From positions 20,769-84,768 of the forward strand of contig CABSMC010000002.1 of assembly GCA_902478715.1 (NCBI GenBank): a stretch of 64,000 nucleotides of DNA, given 5' to 3'. The translations under genes were made by a program, and so were the position numbers. Origin of the DNA: an uncultured Adlercreutzia sp. (GTDB lineage Bacteria; Actinomycetota; Coriobacteriia; Coriobacteriales; Eggerthellaceae). The stretch's first letter is position 1; every line of letters begins with the position of its first letter. This document shows, piece by piece, positions 42,751-51,091 of the stretch. A model generated the notes under the pieces. It saw nothing but the letters and a program-made list of their open reading frames with translations. It was not told where the DNA came from and did not search any database.

Positions 42751-44921
42751 GGGTGATTTGGGACATTTTCATCGGTGACGTGCGGAACCTGTTCCGGAAC
42801 GTCATTGCCGCCATTGTGGTGATGGGGCTGGCGCTTGTGCCGCCCATGTACGCATGGTTCACAACGCTCGGCTTCTGGGATCCCTACAGCAACACCGGCA
42901 ACATCAAGGTAGCCGTGGCCTCGGAAGATGTCGGCTATACCTCCGACCTCATCCCGACGCCTATCAACGCCGGCGAGCAGATCATCGGCAAACTGCGGGC
43001 CAACGATCAGTTCGCGTGGCAGTTCGTCAGCGCCGACGAGGCCGTGCGCGGCGTGCGCTCGGGCGAGTATTACGCGGCGCTCGTCATCCCGAAGGAGTTC
43101 TCGCGCGACCTCATGACCGTGTTTACCGACGACATCACCGAGCCGAAGATCATCTACTACGACAACGAGAAGGAGAACGCCATCGCCCAGCGCGTGACGG
43201 CAACGGGGGCAAGCACGCTGCAGGAGACCATCGACGAGACGTTCACGGAAACCGTGGCGTCGGTGGCCCTGGGCACCACGAGCAGCCTCACCTCGTTCAT
43301 GAGCGGCGACGGCATTCTCACCTACGCGCAGACCCTGGGGTCGCGCCTTGGCGAGGCCGTGGGCGAAGTAGGAGCGGCGGCCGACCAGGCTCAGGCCTAC
43401 GCCGATCTCATGAGCTCCACCACCTCGCTCGTAGATGCGACGGCGAGAATTCTGAAGGAGGCGGGGAAGGCGCCGGATGCTACCGCGCCTTTGGTGAGCG
43501 AAGCGCGCGACGGGCTGACGAGCGCCCAGGACGGGCTTTCCGCCGCGAGCACCGCAGCCGAGAAGGCGCTCACAACTGCCGATGCCAGCTACGACGCTGT
43601 GGCCCGCGCCGCTGATGAGGCCTTCACCACCATGAAGGACGATCCGGCGGCGGCCCAGGGCGTGCTGGCCGCTTGCCGTTCGGACGTGCAGGGCCTTGCG
43701 CAGGCCTACCAGACCATGCGCGACGCCCTGGCCGGCGCCGACCCGGACAGCCCGGCCGTCGGCGCCCTTGACCGCATCATCACCCAGCTGGGCACGCTGG
43801 AGGCGAACCTCGCCACCGCCGAGAGTGCCATCGGAGGCGACGCAGCATCCATCGACGAGGCGCACACCAAGGTGACTGACAGCATCAACCAAGCGCGTGC
43901 GGGTCTGCACGACTCGATGAGCACCTATAACGACCAGCTAAAAGGCGAGCTGGCGTCGCTGGCCGACAGCTTGCAGAAGGTGGGCGCCGATACCGAAACT
44001 CTGGCCGGATCGCTGAAGAACACTGCGGACAGCCTGGGCGCCAGCACCGATTCTCTGGCCGCGAACCTCGCCACCGCCGAGGCGTCGCTGCGCAAGACCG
44101 CCGAAACCCTGCGCACGGCGGAAAGCCAGCTCGCCCAGGCCCGCGACGACCTGCAGCACGCCCTGGACACCGGCGACATCGACGAAGTACGCCGCATCAT
44201 CGGCGATAACCCGGCCGCCATCGCCCAGTTCCTCGCCGCGCCGACGCACCTGGAACGTCACGCGGTGTACCCCATGGTCGACAACGGCAGCGCCATGAGT
44301 CCCTTCTACACCTCCCTCGCTCTGTGGATCGGCGCCATCTTCATGGTGGCCCTCATGAGCGTGACCGTTTCCCCCGCGCGCCAGGCCGCCCTGACGAAGA
44401 AGTCCGGGCGCGCGCCGGGGCCGGGCGAGCTGTATCTCGGCCGCTACGGGGTGTTCTGCCTGCTGGGCCTCGCCCAAGCGCTCATCGTGGGACTCGGCAA
44501 CGTGTTCTTCCTCGGCGTGGAGTGCGAGCATTTCTGGCTGTATCTGGCGGCATGCTGTCTGGCATCGGTGGTGTTCACGAACCTGGTGTACACGCTGACG
44601 GTGTCCTTCGGCAACATCGGCAAGGCGCTCGCCATCATCGGGCTCGTGCTGCAACTGGCCGGCGCCGGCGGCCTCATGCCGGTGCAGATGCTGTCGGCCC
44701 CGCTGTTCCAGGAGATTTACCCGTGGCTGCCCTTCGCCCATTCCATGCCAGCGTTAGAAGGAGCCATGGCCGGCATCTACGGCGACCAGTACCTCGTGCA
44801 GATGGGCCTGCTCGCGGCCATCTTGGTGCCGAGTCTGATTCTCGGCCTCGTCCTGCGCCGCCCCGTCATCCGCCTGAACGACTGGGTGCTAAAGAAGCTG
44901 GACGAGACGAAATTCCTGTAG
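42747..44921 (+). CDS. YhgE/Pip-family membrane protein (second of pair)
   Basis: 724 residues; GTG 42747 overlaps the stop of the first gene (GTGA), implying coupled translation. Same plan as its neighbour: helix with GLALVPPMYAWFTTLGFWDPYSNTGNIKVAV, a long helical extracytoplasmic region (about 150-480), and about six helices starting near SPFYTSLALWIGAIFMVALMSVTV. The pair probably works as a heteromer. Divergence between the two is high, so the duplication is old. Confidence 0.87.
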   Translation: MRVIWDIFIGDVRNLFRNVIAAIVVMGLALVPPMYAWFTTLGFWDPYSNTGNIKVAVASEDVGYTSDLIPTPINAGEQIIGKLRANDQFAWQFVSADEAVRGVRSGEYYAALVIPKEFSRDLMTVFTDDITEPKIIYYDNEKENAIAQRVTATGASTLQETIDETFTETVASVALGTTSSLTSFMSGDGILTYAQTLGSRLGEAVGEVGAAADQAQAYADLMSSTTSLVDATARILKEAGKAPDATAPLVSEARDGLTSAQDGLSAASTAAEKALTTADASYDAVARAADEAFTTMKDDPAAAQGVLAACRSDVQGLAQAYQTMRDALAGADPDSPAVGALDRIITQLGTLEANLATAESAIGGDAASIDEAHTKVTDSINQARAGLHDSMSTYNDQLKGELASLADSLQKVGADTETLAGSLKNTADSLGASTDSLAANLATAEASLRKTAETLRTAESQLAQARDDLQHALDTGDIDEVRRIIGDNPAAIAQFLAAPTHLERHAVYPMVDNGSAMSPFYTSLALWIGAIFMVALMSVTVSPARQAALTKKSGRAPGPGELYLGRYGVFCLLGLAQALIVGLGNVFFLGVECEHFWLYLAACCLASVVFTNLVYTLTVSFGNIGKALAIIGLVLQLAGAGGLMPVQMLSAPLFQEIYPWLPFAHSMPALEGAMAGIYGDQYLVQMGLLAAILVPSLILGLVLRRPVIRLNDWVLKKLDETKFL

Positions 44922-44957
44922 GGCCTGCCGCGCCTTTACCTTGACTCTTACTTGGTC

Positions 44958-45166
44958 GTCATTTGACTCAGAGTGCGGATTTCACATGCGAACCAAGGTT
45001 CGCCGCTGCGGGGTTCGACGGTCGTGACAATTTCGGGTATCTCCGTGCACGGTTTTCGACTTATACAGACATTCGGATACGCCAGGGGCAGGTGTTTTGC
45101 CTGTATAAGTTGAGAAATGCGCAGCATCTCCTCTCCGAATGCCTGTATAAGTCGAAAAACGTGCGC
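44958..45166. repeat. Spacer repeat cluster, CCTGTATAAGTCGA motif
   Basis: Direct copies CCTGTATAAGT at 45100 and 45142 (42 bases apart) and one inverted copy at about 45053-45070 (TTTTCGACTTATACAG). GTCATTTGACTC at 44958-44969 is shared with the 24.4-kb cluster. No supported gene lies in 44922-45227. Confidence 0.65.
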
Positions 45167-45227
45167 CAGGCGGGTGTTTTCTGTCACCGGCAGGGCGCAG
45201 CGGGCGGGGCGAACGGAGCTGGAGAGG

Positions 45228-46544
45228 TCAGTGGGTCAGTGAGGCGAGCGGCGCGAGGGCGCGGGGGAGGATGTTGTGGGCGCGGGCGATGGTCATGCCG
45301 TAGTTGGTGAGAGGGGCCTGCTGGGCACGGGCGCGCTGGATGCGCGACTGCATGTCGCGGGCGTTCAAGGTGCAGCCGCCGCAGTGGACGATGGCGGCAT
45401 AGGGGGAAAGGTCGTCGGGGAAGTCGCGGCCGGAGGTGAAGGCGAACTGGGGCTCGGCACCGCTGATAGCGCGAATGAGCCGGGGCAGCTTCACCGTGCC
45501 GATGTCCTCGCAGGTACGGTGGTGGGTGCAGCCCTCGGCGATGAGCACGGTGTCCTCGTCGGTGAGGCTTTCCAGGGCGCGTACCGCTTCTAGTTGAGCG
45601 GCCAAGTCGCCCTTGTAGCGAGCCATGAGGATGGAGAACGACGTGAGCGGCACCTCGGCCGGCAAAAGGGCGTCCACCTCGCCGAAGACCTGGGAGTCGG
45701 TCACCACCAGGCGCGGCGGTCGGGCGAGGGTTGCCAGCAGCTCGGGCAGGCCTTCCACGCCGGTGGCGCAGGGGAAGGCGCCGGCGTCCAGTGCGTCGCG
45801 CATGACTTGCTGCTGGGGCAAGATGATGCGACCCTTGGGAGCAGCGGAGTCCAGCGGGACGACGAGCACCACCACGTCACCGGGCGTAAGCAGGTCGCCC
45901 ACGAGCCGCCGCTCCCCCACTGCGCCAGGGGCCAGGGTAGCAAGCGCACGTTTCAGGTCGTCCAGCCCCTCCCCCGTCAGCGCCGACACGCGCACGCAGG
46001 CGGCTCGTGCGGAAGCGCCATCGTTTTCGGCGGAGGCCGTGGCGTTGTGGTCAGCGCCTTCCGAGAGGGGCTCGCTATCCGAAGCGTCCGTCCTCGGACG
46101 CGGCGAAGGCAGCGACGACTCCGCGGTGCCAGCTCGCCCGCTTTCCGCAAGCAAATCGGCCTTATTCTCCGCGATCACATAGGGAATGCGGCGCGTTTGG
46201 AAGGCGACGAGGAGTTTCTCGTCGAAAGGGGTGAGGCTGCGTGTGGCATCTACCACGAGCACAGCCACGTCGGCCTCGTTCAGGGCGGCCTCGGCCCGCT
46301 GGACGCGCAGGTCGCCTACGTCGCCGGCGTCGTCGATACCTGGAGTGTCAACAATGAGCACGGGACCGGCCGGCGCCAGTTCCATGGCTTTGCGCACCGG
46401 GTCGGTGGTGGTGCCGGCCACATCGGACACCACGGAGACGGTCTGGCTCGTCAGCGCGTTCACCAGGCTGGACTTGCCAGCGTTGCGCACGCCGAAGAAA
46501 ACGATGTGCGCGCGCTCGCCGGAAGGGGTATCGTTCAGAGACAT
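45228..46544 (-). CDS. hydF: [FeFe]-hydrogenase H-cluster maturation GTPase
   Basis: 438 residues from ATG 46544. GTPase domain: GVRNAGKSSL (P-loop), DVAGTTTDP, DTPGIDD and NKAD. A Ser/Glu-rich insertion of about 50 residues follows NKAD before the SALTGEGL loop. The C-terminal iron-sulfur scaffold has CTHHRTCEDIG and HCGGC, the HydF [4Fe-4S] ligands. It accepts the 2Fe precursor built with HydE and HydG and passes it to HydA. Third maturase in a row on the minus strand, 11 bases after hydG. Confidence 0.95.
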   Translation of the reverse strand: MSLNDTPSGERAHIVFFGVRNAGKSSLVNALTSQTVSVVSDVAGTTTDPVRKAMELAPAGPVLIVDTPGIDDAGDVGDLRVQRAEAALNEADVAVLVVDATRSLTPFDEKLLVAFQTRRIPYVIAENKADLLAESGRAGTAESSLPSPRPRTDASDSEPLSEGADHNATASAENDGASARAACVRVSALTGEGLDDLKRALATLAPGAVGERRLVGDLLTPGDVVVLVVPLDSAAPKGRIILPQQQVMRDALDAGAFPCATGVEGLPELLATLARPPRLVVTDSQVFGEVDALLPAEVPLTSFSILMARYKGDLAAQLEAVRALESLTDEDTVLIAEGCTHHRTCEDIGTVKLPRLIRAISGAEPQFAFTSGRDFPDDLSPYAAIVHCGGCTLNARDMQSRIQRARAQQAPLTNYGMTIARAHNILPRALAPLASLTH

Positions 46545-46555
46545 GCGAACTCCTC

Positions 46556-48001
46556 CTAGAACCGAAAGTCGCGGGCGCCGGTGCGGATGCAGGCGAGGTA
46601 GTCGGCGGCCAGGGCGCGGCGGCGGTCGTCGGGAACGCGGGCGAGCTCGGCATCGATCATCTTCCAACCCTTCTGCGCTACCTCGGGGCTGGCGTAGTCG
46701 CACAGGTACTCGCCCAGCGTGAGCAAGGCGTTCGGCTGGCAGAAGTCCTGGATCTGGCCGCTCTTGCAGAACTCCATGAAGTGGTCGCCGGTGCGGCCGG
46801 CACGGTAGCACGCGGTGCAGAAGCTAGGGAGGTGACCCTCGTCCATGAGCCAACCGATGACCTCATCCAAGGTGCGCGTATCGGACACGTCGAACTGCTC
46901 GGTGTCGTGGGGGCGCGCCTTGTCCCCGTAGCCGCCCACGCTGGTGCGGCTGCCGCCGGAGATCTGCGAGACGCCCAGTTGCAGCGCTGCGGCCCGCACT
47001 TCTTGCGACTCGCGGGTGGAGACGATCATGCCCGTGTAGGGCACCGCGATGCGGATGAGCGCGATGATCTTCTCGAACATCTCGTCGGGGATGCCGCCCC
47101 CGAAGGCGTCCGGGTCGATGTCGCTGGCCGGCTTCACCCGCGGCACCGAGATGGTGTGCGGACCCACGCCGAACACGGCTTCCAAATGCTCGGCGTGCAT
47201 GAGCAGGCCCGCGAACTCGTAGGCGTAGCCCTCCAGGCCGAACAACACGCCAAGCCCCACGTCGTCGATGCCGGCGGCCATGGCGCGGTCGTGGGCCTCA
47301 GTGTGACAGGCGTAGTCGGCCTTGGGGCCTGAGGGGTGCAGCTCTTCGTAGCGGGCACGGTGGTAAGTCTCCTGGAACAGGATGTAGGTGCCGATTTCTG
47401 CGGCCTTCAACTGGCGGTAGGCGTCCTCCGTCGTGGCGGCAATGTTCACGTTCACGCGGCGGATGGCACCGTTTTTGTGCTTGGTGCCGTAGATGGTCTC
47501 GAGACTTTCCAGGATGTAGCTCAGGGGGTTGTGGGCCGGGTCCTCCCCCGCCTCGATGGCCAGGCGTTTGTGGCCCATGTCCTGCAGGGCGATAACCTCG
47601 GCGCGAATCTCCTCCTGCGTGAGCTTGCGGCGCGGAATGTCGCGGTTCTTCGCGTGGTAGGGGCAGTACAGGCATCCATTCACGCAGTAGTTGGAGAGGT
47701 ACAGCGGCGCGAACAGCACAATGCGGTTGCCGTAATAGGCCTGCTTGATGTCGCGGGCGAGCTGGCGGATCTCGGCGTTCACCTCCGGATCCTCGCAGGC
47801 CAGAAGCACCGAAGCCTCGCGGTGAGTGAGCGTCGTGCCGTGGTCGTGGGCCGGCGTCAGGTTTGCCCGGGCTTTCTCAAGGATAGAACGGGCCAGAGCG
47901 GCGTCGCTTTTGTGCGCATCGGCGTAGGCCAAAGTTTCGAGGATTTCCTCGTGATTGATGAACTCATCGGCGCGGGAGGAGCGCACGTTGTAGCTGCTCA
48001 T
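46556..48001 (-). CDS. hydG: [FeFe]-hydrogenase maturase, tyrosine lyase
   Basis: 481 residues from ATG 48001, overlapping the hydE stop (ATGA). Radical SAM motif CVNGCLYC in a ThiH-like core, plus a C-terminal CTACYRAGRTGDHFMEFCKSG motif that holds the auxiliary cluster. HydG cleaves tyrosine to deliver CO and CN ligands. Upstream in-frame ATG choices overlap hydE further and are not needed. Confidence 0.96.
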   Translation of the reverse strand: MSSYNVRSSRADEFINHEEILETLAYADAHKSDAALARSILEKARANLTPAHDHGTTLTHREASVLLACEDPEVNAEIRQLARDIKQAYYGNRIVLFAPLYLSNYCVNGCLYCPYHAKNRDIPRRKLTQEEIRAEVIALQDMGHKRLAIEAGEDPAHNPLSYILESLETIYGTKHKNGAIRRVNVNIAATTEDAYRQLKAAEIGTYILFQETYHRARYEELHPSGPKADYACHTEAHDRAMAAGIDDVGLGVLFGLEGYAYEFAGLLMHAEHLEAVFGVGPHTISVPRVKPASDIDPDAFGGGIPDEMFEKIIALIRIAVPYTGMIVSTRESQEVRAAALQLGVSQISGGSRTSVGGYGDKARPHDTEQFDVSDTRTLDEVIGWLMDEGHLPSFCTACYRAGRTGDHFMEFCKSGQIQDFCQPNALLTLGEYLCDYASPEVAQKGWKMIDAELARVPDDRRRALAADYLACIRTGARDFRF

Positions 48002-49197
48002 GAAAGGCTCGCTTTCGTTGAGGGGATGGCGGGACAAGAAGGGGGAGCGGCCGCGGAAGAAACCGGGGCCAAGGCGGCTGCCGGCACCACGGCGACCTGA
48101 GCGGACGAGACGGCCGCTGCCGCAGCAGGGCTCACAACCGAAACCGAGGCGGCAACCGGGTCGCCGCGATCCACTACGAGGCGCCGTCCCAAGGGCTCAA
48201 GCTGCGCCGCCAGGTCGGCCCACTTGCGAGCCGCATCGGCCGCCGAGCGCGGCTTCCCGTCGTAGAGCGCGTAGTCGCCCTGGTGCTCCGGCGGCGACAA
48301 GTTCGGCATCACGACGTTGGCTCCGGCGAGGATGCCCTTCTCGCGGCCGCGGGGATCCAGCGCCTCCAGCGCCGTCGTAGCCGGAAGCAGCACCGTCGGG
48401 TGCGCCAAGCGAACGAGGGACAGCAGATAGCAGGTGAGTTCCACCGTACCCGGAACCTCGGCGGCAAAGGGGGTATCGTGATGGGGCACAAAGGGGCCGA
48501 TACCGCACATCTCAGGACGGAACTCCTGGATGAACGCAAGGTCAGCCGCCAGCATCCTTGTCGTTTGGAACGGAGAGCCCACCATGAAGCCGGCGCCCAC
48601 GGCGAAGGCCGCCGCGCGCAAGGCGTCGAGGCAGGCCAAGCGCGCGCCCAACGTCATGCCAGCTGGATGCAAGCGCTCGTAATGGGAGGCCGTCGCCGTC
48701 TCGTGACGCAGCAGGTAGCGATCGGCTCCAGCCGCGCGCAGCCGCTCGTAGCTTTCCCGCGAGCGCTCTCCCACCGACAGCGTGACGGCGCAGCCCGGAT
48801 GGGCCGCCTTTAGCGCGCCCACCACGCCGGCCAGCCACTCGTCGGTCGCCGCCGGGTCTTCCCCACCTTGCAGCACGAAGGTACGGAAGCCCGCGCGCCA
48901 GCCCGCATCGGCGCAGGCCAAAATCTGCTTACGGGTAAGGCGATAGCGCTCGCAAGCGCGGTTGCTGCGCCGAATGCCGCAGTAGTAGCAGTCGTTCTTG
49001 CAAACGTTCGTGAACTCAATGAGCCCGCGCGCGAACACCGCATCTCCGTAGACGGCCTCGCACGCCTCCCGGGCGCGCCCGGCCAGCTCGTCGGCCAACG
49101 CCGGAGTGCGGGCATCAATGAGCGCGGCGTATTCGTCCGGGGAAAGGCCGTGCTCGCGCGCAAGCTTCGCGACCAGTGCCGCCGGCTTGTCGGTCAT
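47998..49197 (-). CDS. hydE: [FeFe]-hydrogenase maturase, radical SAM
   Basis: 399 residues. Radical SAM cluster CKNDCYYCGIRR, then FVLQGGEDP and a biotin-synthase-like barrel (MCGIGPFVPHHDTPF; MPNLSPPEHQGDY). After about residue 345 the family ends and a tail of about 55 Ala/Ser/Val/Pro residues follows, which is not part of known HydE structures. It lies about 100 bases downstream of hydA, co-oriented. Confidence 0.95.
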   Translation of the reverse strand: MTDKPAALVAKLAREHGLSPDEYAALIDARTPALADELAGRAREACEAVYGDAVFARGLIEFTNVCKNDCYYCGIRRSNRACERYRLTRKQILACADAGWRAGFRTFVLQGGEDPAATDEWLAGVVGALKAAHPGCAVTLSVGERSRESYERLRAAGADRYLLRHETATASHYERLHPAGMTLGARLACLDALRAAAFAVGAGFMVGSPFQTTRMLAADLAFIQEFRPEMCGIGPFVPHHDTPFAAEVPGTVELTCYLLSLVRLAHPTVLLPATTALEALDPRGREKGILAGANVVMPNLSPPEHQGDYALYDGKPRSAADAARKWADLAAQLEPLGRRLVVDRGDPVAASVSVVSPAAAAAVSSAQVAVVPAAALAPVSSAAAPPSCPAIPSTKASLS

Positions 49198-49297
49198 GAG
49201 CCTCTCCTTTCCGTTCGAACCTGCGCAACTTCACAAGAGCAGGGGGCGGAACGGCTGCGCGCCATTCCGGCCCCCTGCCCCTCTTCCCTCGCCAGTG

Positions 49298-51091
49298 CTA
49301 GATCTGCCAACTCTCCTGATCGGTGTGCAGCCACTCGTGGGCCGTATGCGACAGCGGCTCGCCGATCCAGTCGGCGTACAGCTGCGCGATATCGGGGTTC
49401 TCGTGGGAGTAGCGCAGCTTGTCGGCCGCATCAAGCCGATTCAGCACGCCGGCCCGCACTTGCGCGAGCTCGCGGTTGAACTGGATGGGCTGGCCGCCAC
49501 CGCCCACGCAGCCGCCGGGGCACGCCATAATCTCCACGAAATCGAAGACGACCTCGCCGGATTCCAACGCATCCAGCAGCTTCGACGTGTTCTCCAAACC
49601 GCTGGCCACGGCGATGCGCACGGTGGCGTCGCCGATGGCAAGCTCGCGGGACATCCAGGGCGTCTCAGGCGTGGCGGCCGTGGTGTCGCAGGCGCTGAAA
49701 TCGGGGTTCTCGCCGGTGATGAGGTAGGCTGCCGAGCGCAGGGCCGCCTCCATGACGCCGCCGGTGCGCCCGAAAATGGTGGCCGCTCCCGTAGAAAGCC
49801 CCAGCGGGTTGTCGAAGGGCACCTCGTCCAAGGCCGCGCAGTCCACGCCAACCATGCGCAGCAAGCGGCCGAACTCGCGCACCGTGAGCACGGCGTCCAC
49901 ATCCGGCGTCGCCTCGGCGGCCAGTTCCGGAGCAGCTGGGGCGTCGGGCGCCAAGCCCGCGTCACTCGTGCCGGCCCCATGGGTCGCGCCGATCACCGTG
50001 GAAAGTTCCGGCACATCGCACTCGTACTTCTTGGCCACACAGGGCATGATGGACACGACGAACAGGCGGCGTCCCGCCTCGTCGGCCTCAGCCGCCAGCG
50101 TGTTCTTCACCACCGCGCCCATCATCTGATGCGGCGACTTGGCGCTGGAAAGCTGGGCCGTAAACTGCGGGTAGTGCTGCTTCACGAAGCGCACCCAGCC
50201 GGGGCAGCAACTCGTGAACATAGGGCGGGGCGCATCGGAGCCGAGGAATTCCACGAACTCGCTGCCCTCTTCCATAATGGTGAGGTCGGCGGCGAAATCG
50301 GTGTCGAAGACCTTATCGAAGCCCACGGCGTGCAGGGCCGCGGCCAAGCGTCCCGGCGTCGCCTCCTCGCGAGAAAGCCCCAGGCCCTCGCCCCAGGCCG
50401 TGCGCACGGCCGGCGCCACCTGCACCACGGTTTCCACCGTCGGATCCAAAATGGCCTCCATGATAAGGCTCACGTCGTCGCGGGCCGTCAGCGCCCCGGT
50501 AGGGCAATGGGTGATGCACTGGCCGCACAGGGCGCAGCCGGCCTCGGCGATGGGCAGGTTGTCGCGCACGATGATCTTCGTGGAAGGGCCGACCCCCGTG
50601 TAGTCCCATACCGCGCAGTGCTGCACCTTCTCGCAAATGGCCACGCAGCGCATGCACTTGATGCACTTGCTGCTATCGCGCTGTAGCGGGAAATCGGCGT
50701 CCCAAGGCGCCGGCTCGGGCAGCGGGCCCGGGGCGTCTGCCAGATTGAAGGTGCTGGAAAGGAAGCGCAGGGCGCAGGTGTCCTGGCGCACGCAAGTGGC
50801 GCAGAGCGCCCGATGGTCGTCCATGATGGCCTGCAGGTTCGCCCGACGCGCCGCGGCTACCTGCGGGGTGTCGGTGCGCACCGCCATACCTTCGCGCACG
50901 GCGGTGTTGCAGGAGGCCACAAGCCCCTCGCCTTCCACGTCCACCAGGCACACGCGGCACGAGCCGATGCAGTTCAGATCCTTCAGGTAGCACAGCGTAG
51001 GAATGAGCACCCCGGCCGCCGTGGCCGCTTCCAACACCGTGGCGCCCTCCGGGGCTTCCACCGCCTGCCCATTCACAGTAATGGTTACCAT
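49298..51091 (-). CDS. hydA: [FeFe]-hydrogenase catalytic subunit
   Basis: 597 residues from ATG 51091, overlapping the diaphorase stop by seven bases. N-terminal [2Fe-2S] ferredoxin domain (CYLKDLNCIGSCRVC), His-ligated cluster (HRALCATCVRQDTC), two [4Fe-4S] sets (CIKCMRCVAIC, CALCGQCITHC), then the H-domain with TSCCPGW, MPCVAKKYE and ACPGGCVGGGGQP. All H-cluster cysteines are present. It catalyses H2 oxidation or proton reduction in the cytoplasm. No C-terminal extra domain. Confidence 0.97.
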   Translation of the reverse strand: MVTITVNGQAVEAPEGATVLEAATAAGVLIPTLCYLKDLNCIGSCRVCLVDVEGEGLVASCNTAVREGMAVRTDTPQVAAARRANLQAIMDDHRALCATCVRQDTCALRFLSSTFNLADAPGPLPEPAPWDADFPLQRDSSKCIKCMRCVAICEKVQHCAVWDYTGVGPSTKIIVRDNLPIAEAGCALCGQCITHCPTGALTARDDVSLIMEAILDPTVETVVQVAPAVRTAWGEGLGLSREEATPGRLAAALHAVGFDKVFDTDFAADLTIMEEGSEFVEFLGSDAPRPMFTSCCPGWVRFVKQHYPQFTAQLSSAKSPHQMMGAVVKNTLAAEADEAGRRLFVVSIMPCVAKKYECDVPELSTVIGATHGAGTSDAGLAPDAPAAPELAAEATPDVDAVLTVREFGRLLRMVGVDCAALDEVPFDNPLGLSTGAATIFGRTGGVMEAALRSAAYLITGENPDFSACDTTAATPETPWMSRELAIGDATVRIAVASGLENTSKLLDALESGEVVFDFVEIMACPGGCVGGGGQPIQFNRELAQVRAGVLNRLDAADKLRYSHENPDIAQLYADWIGEPLSHTAHEWLHTDQESWQI

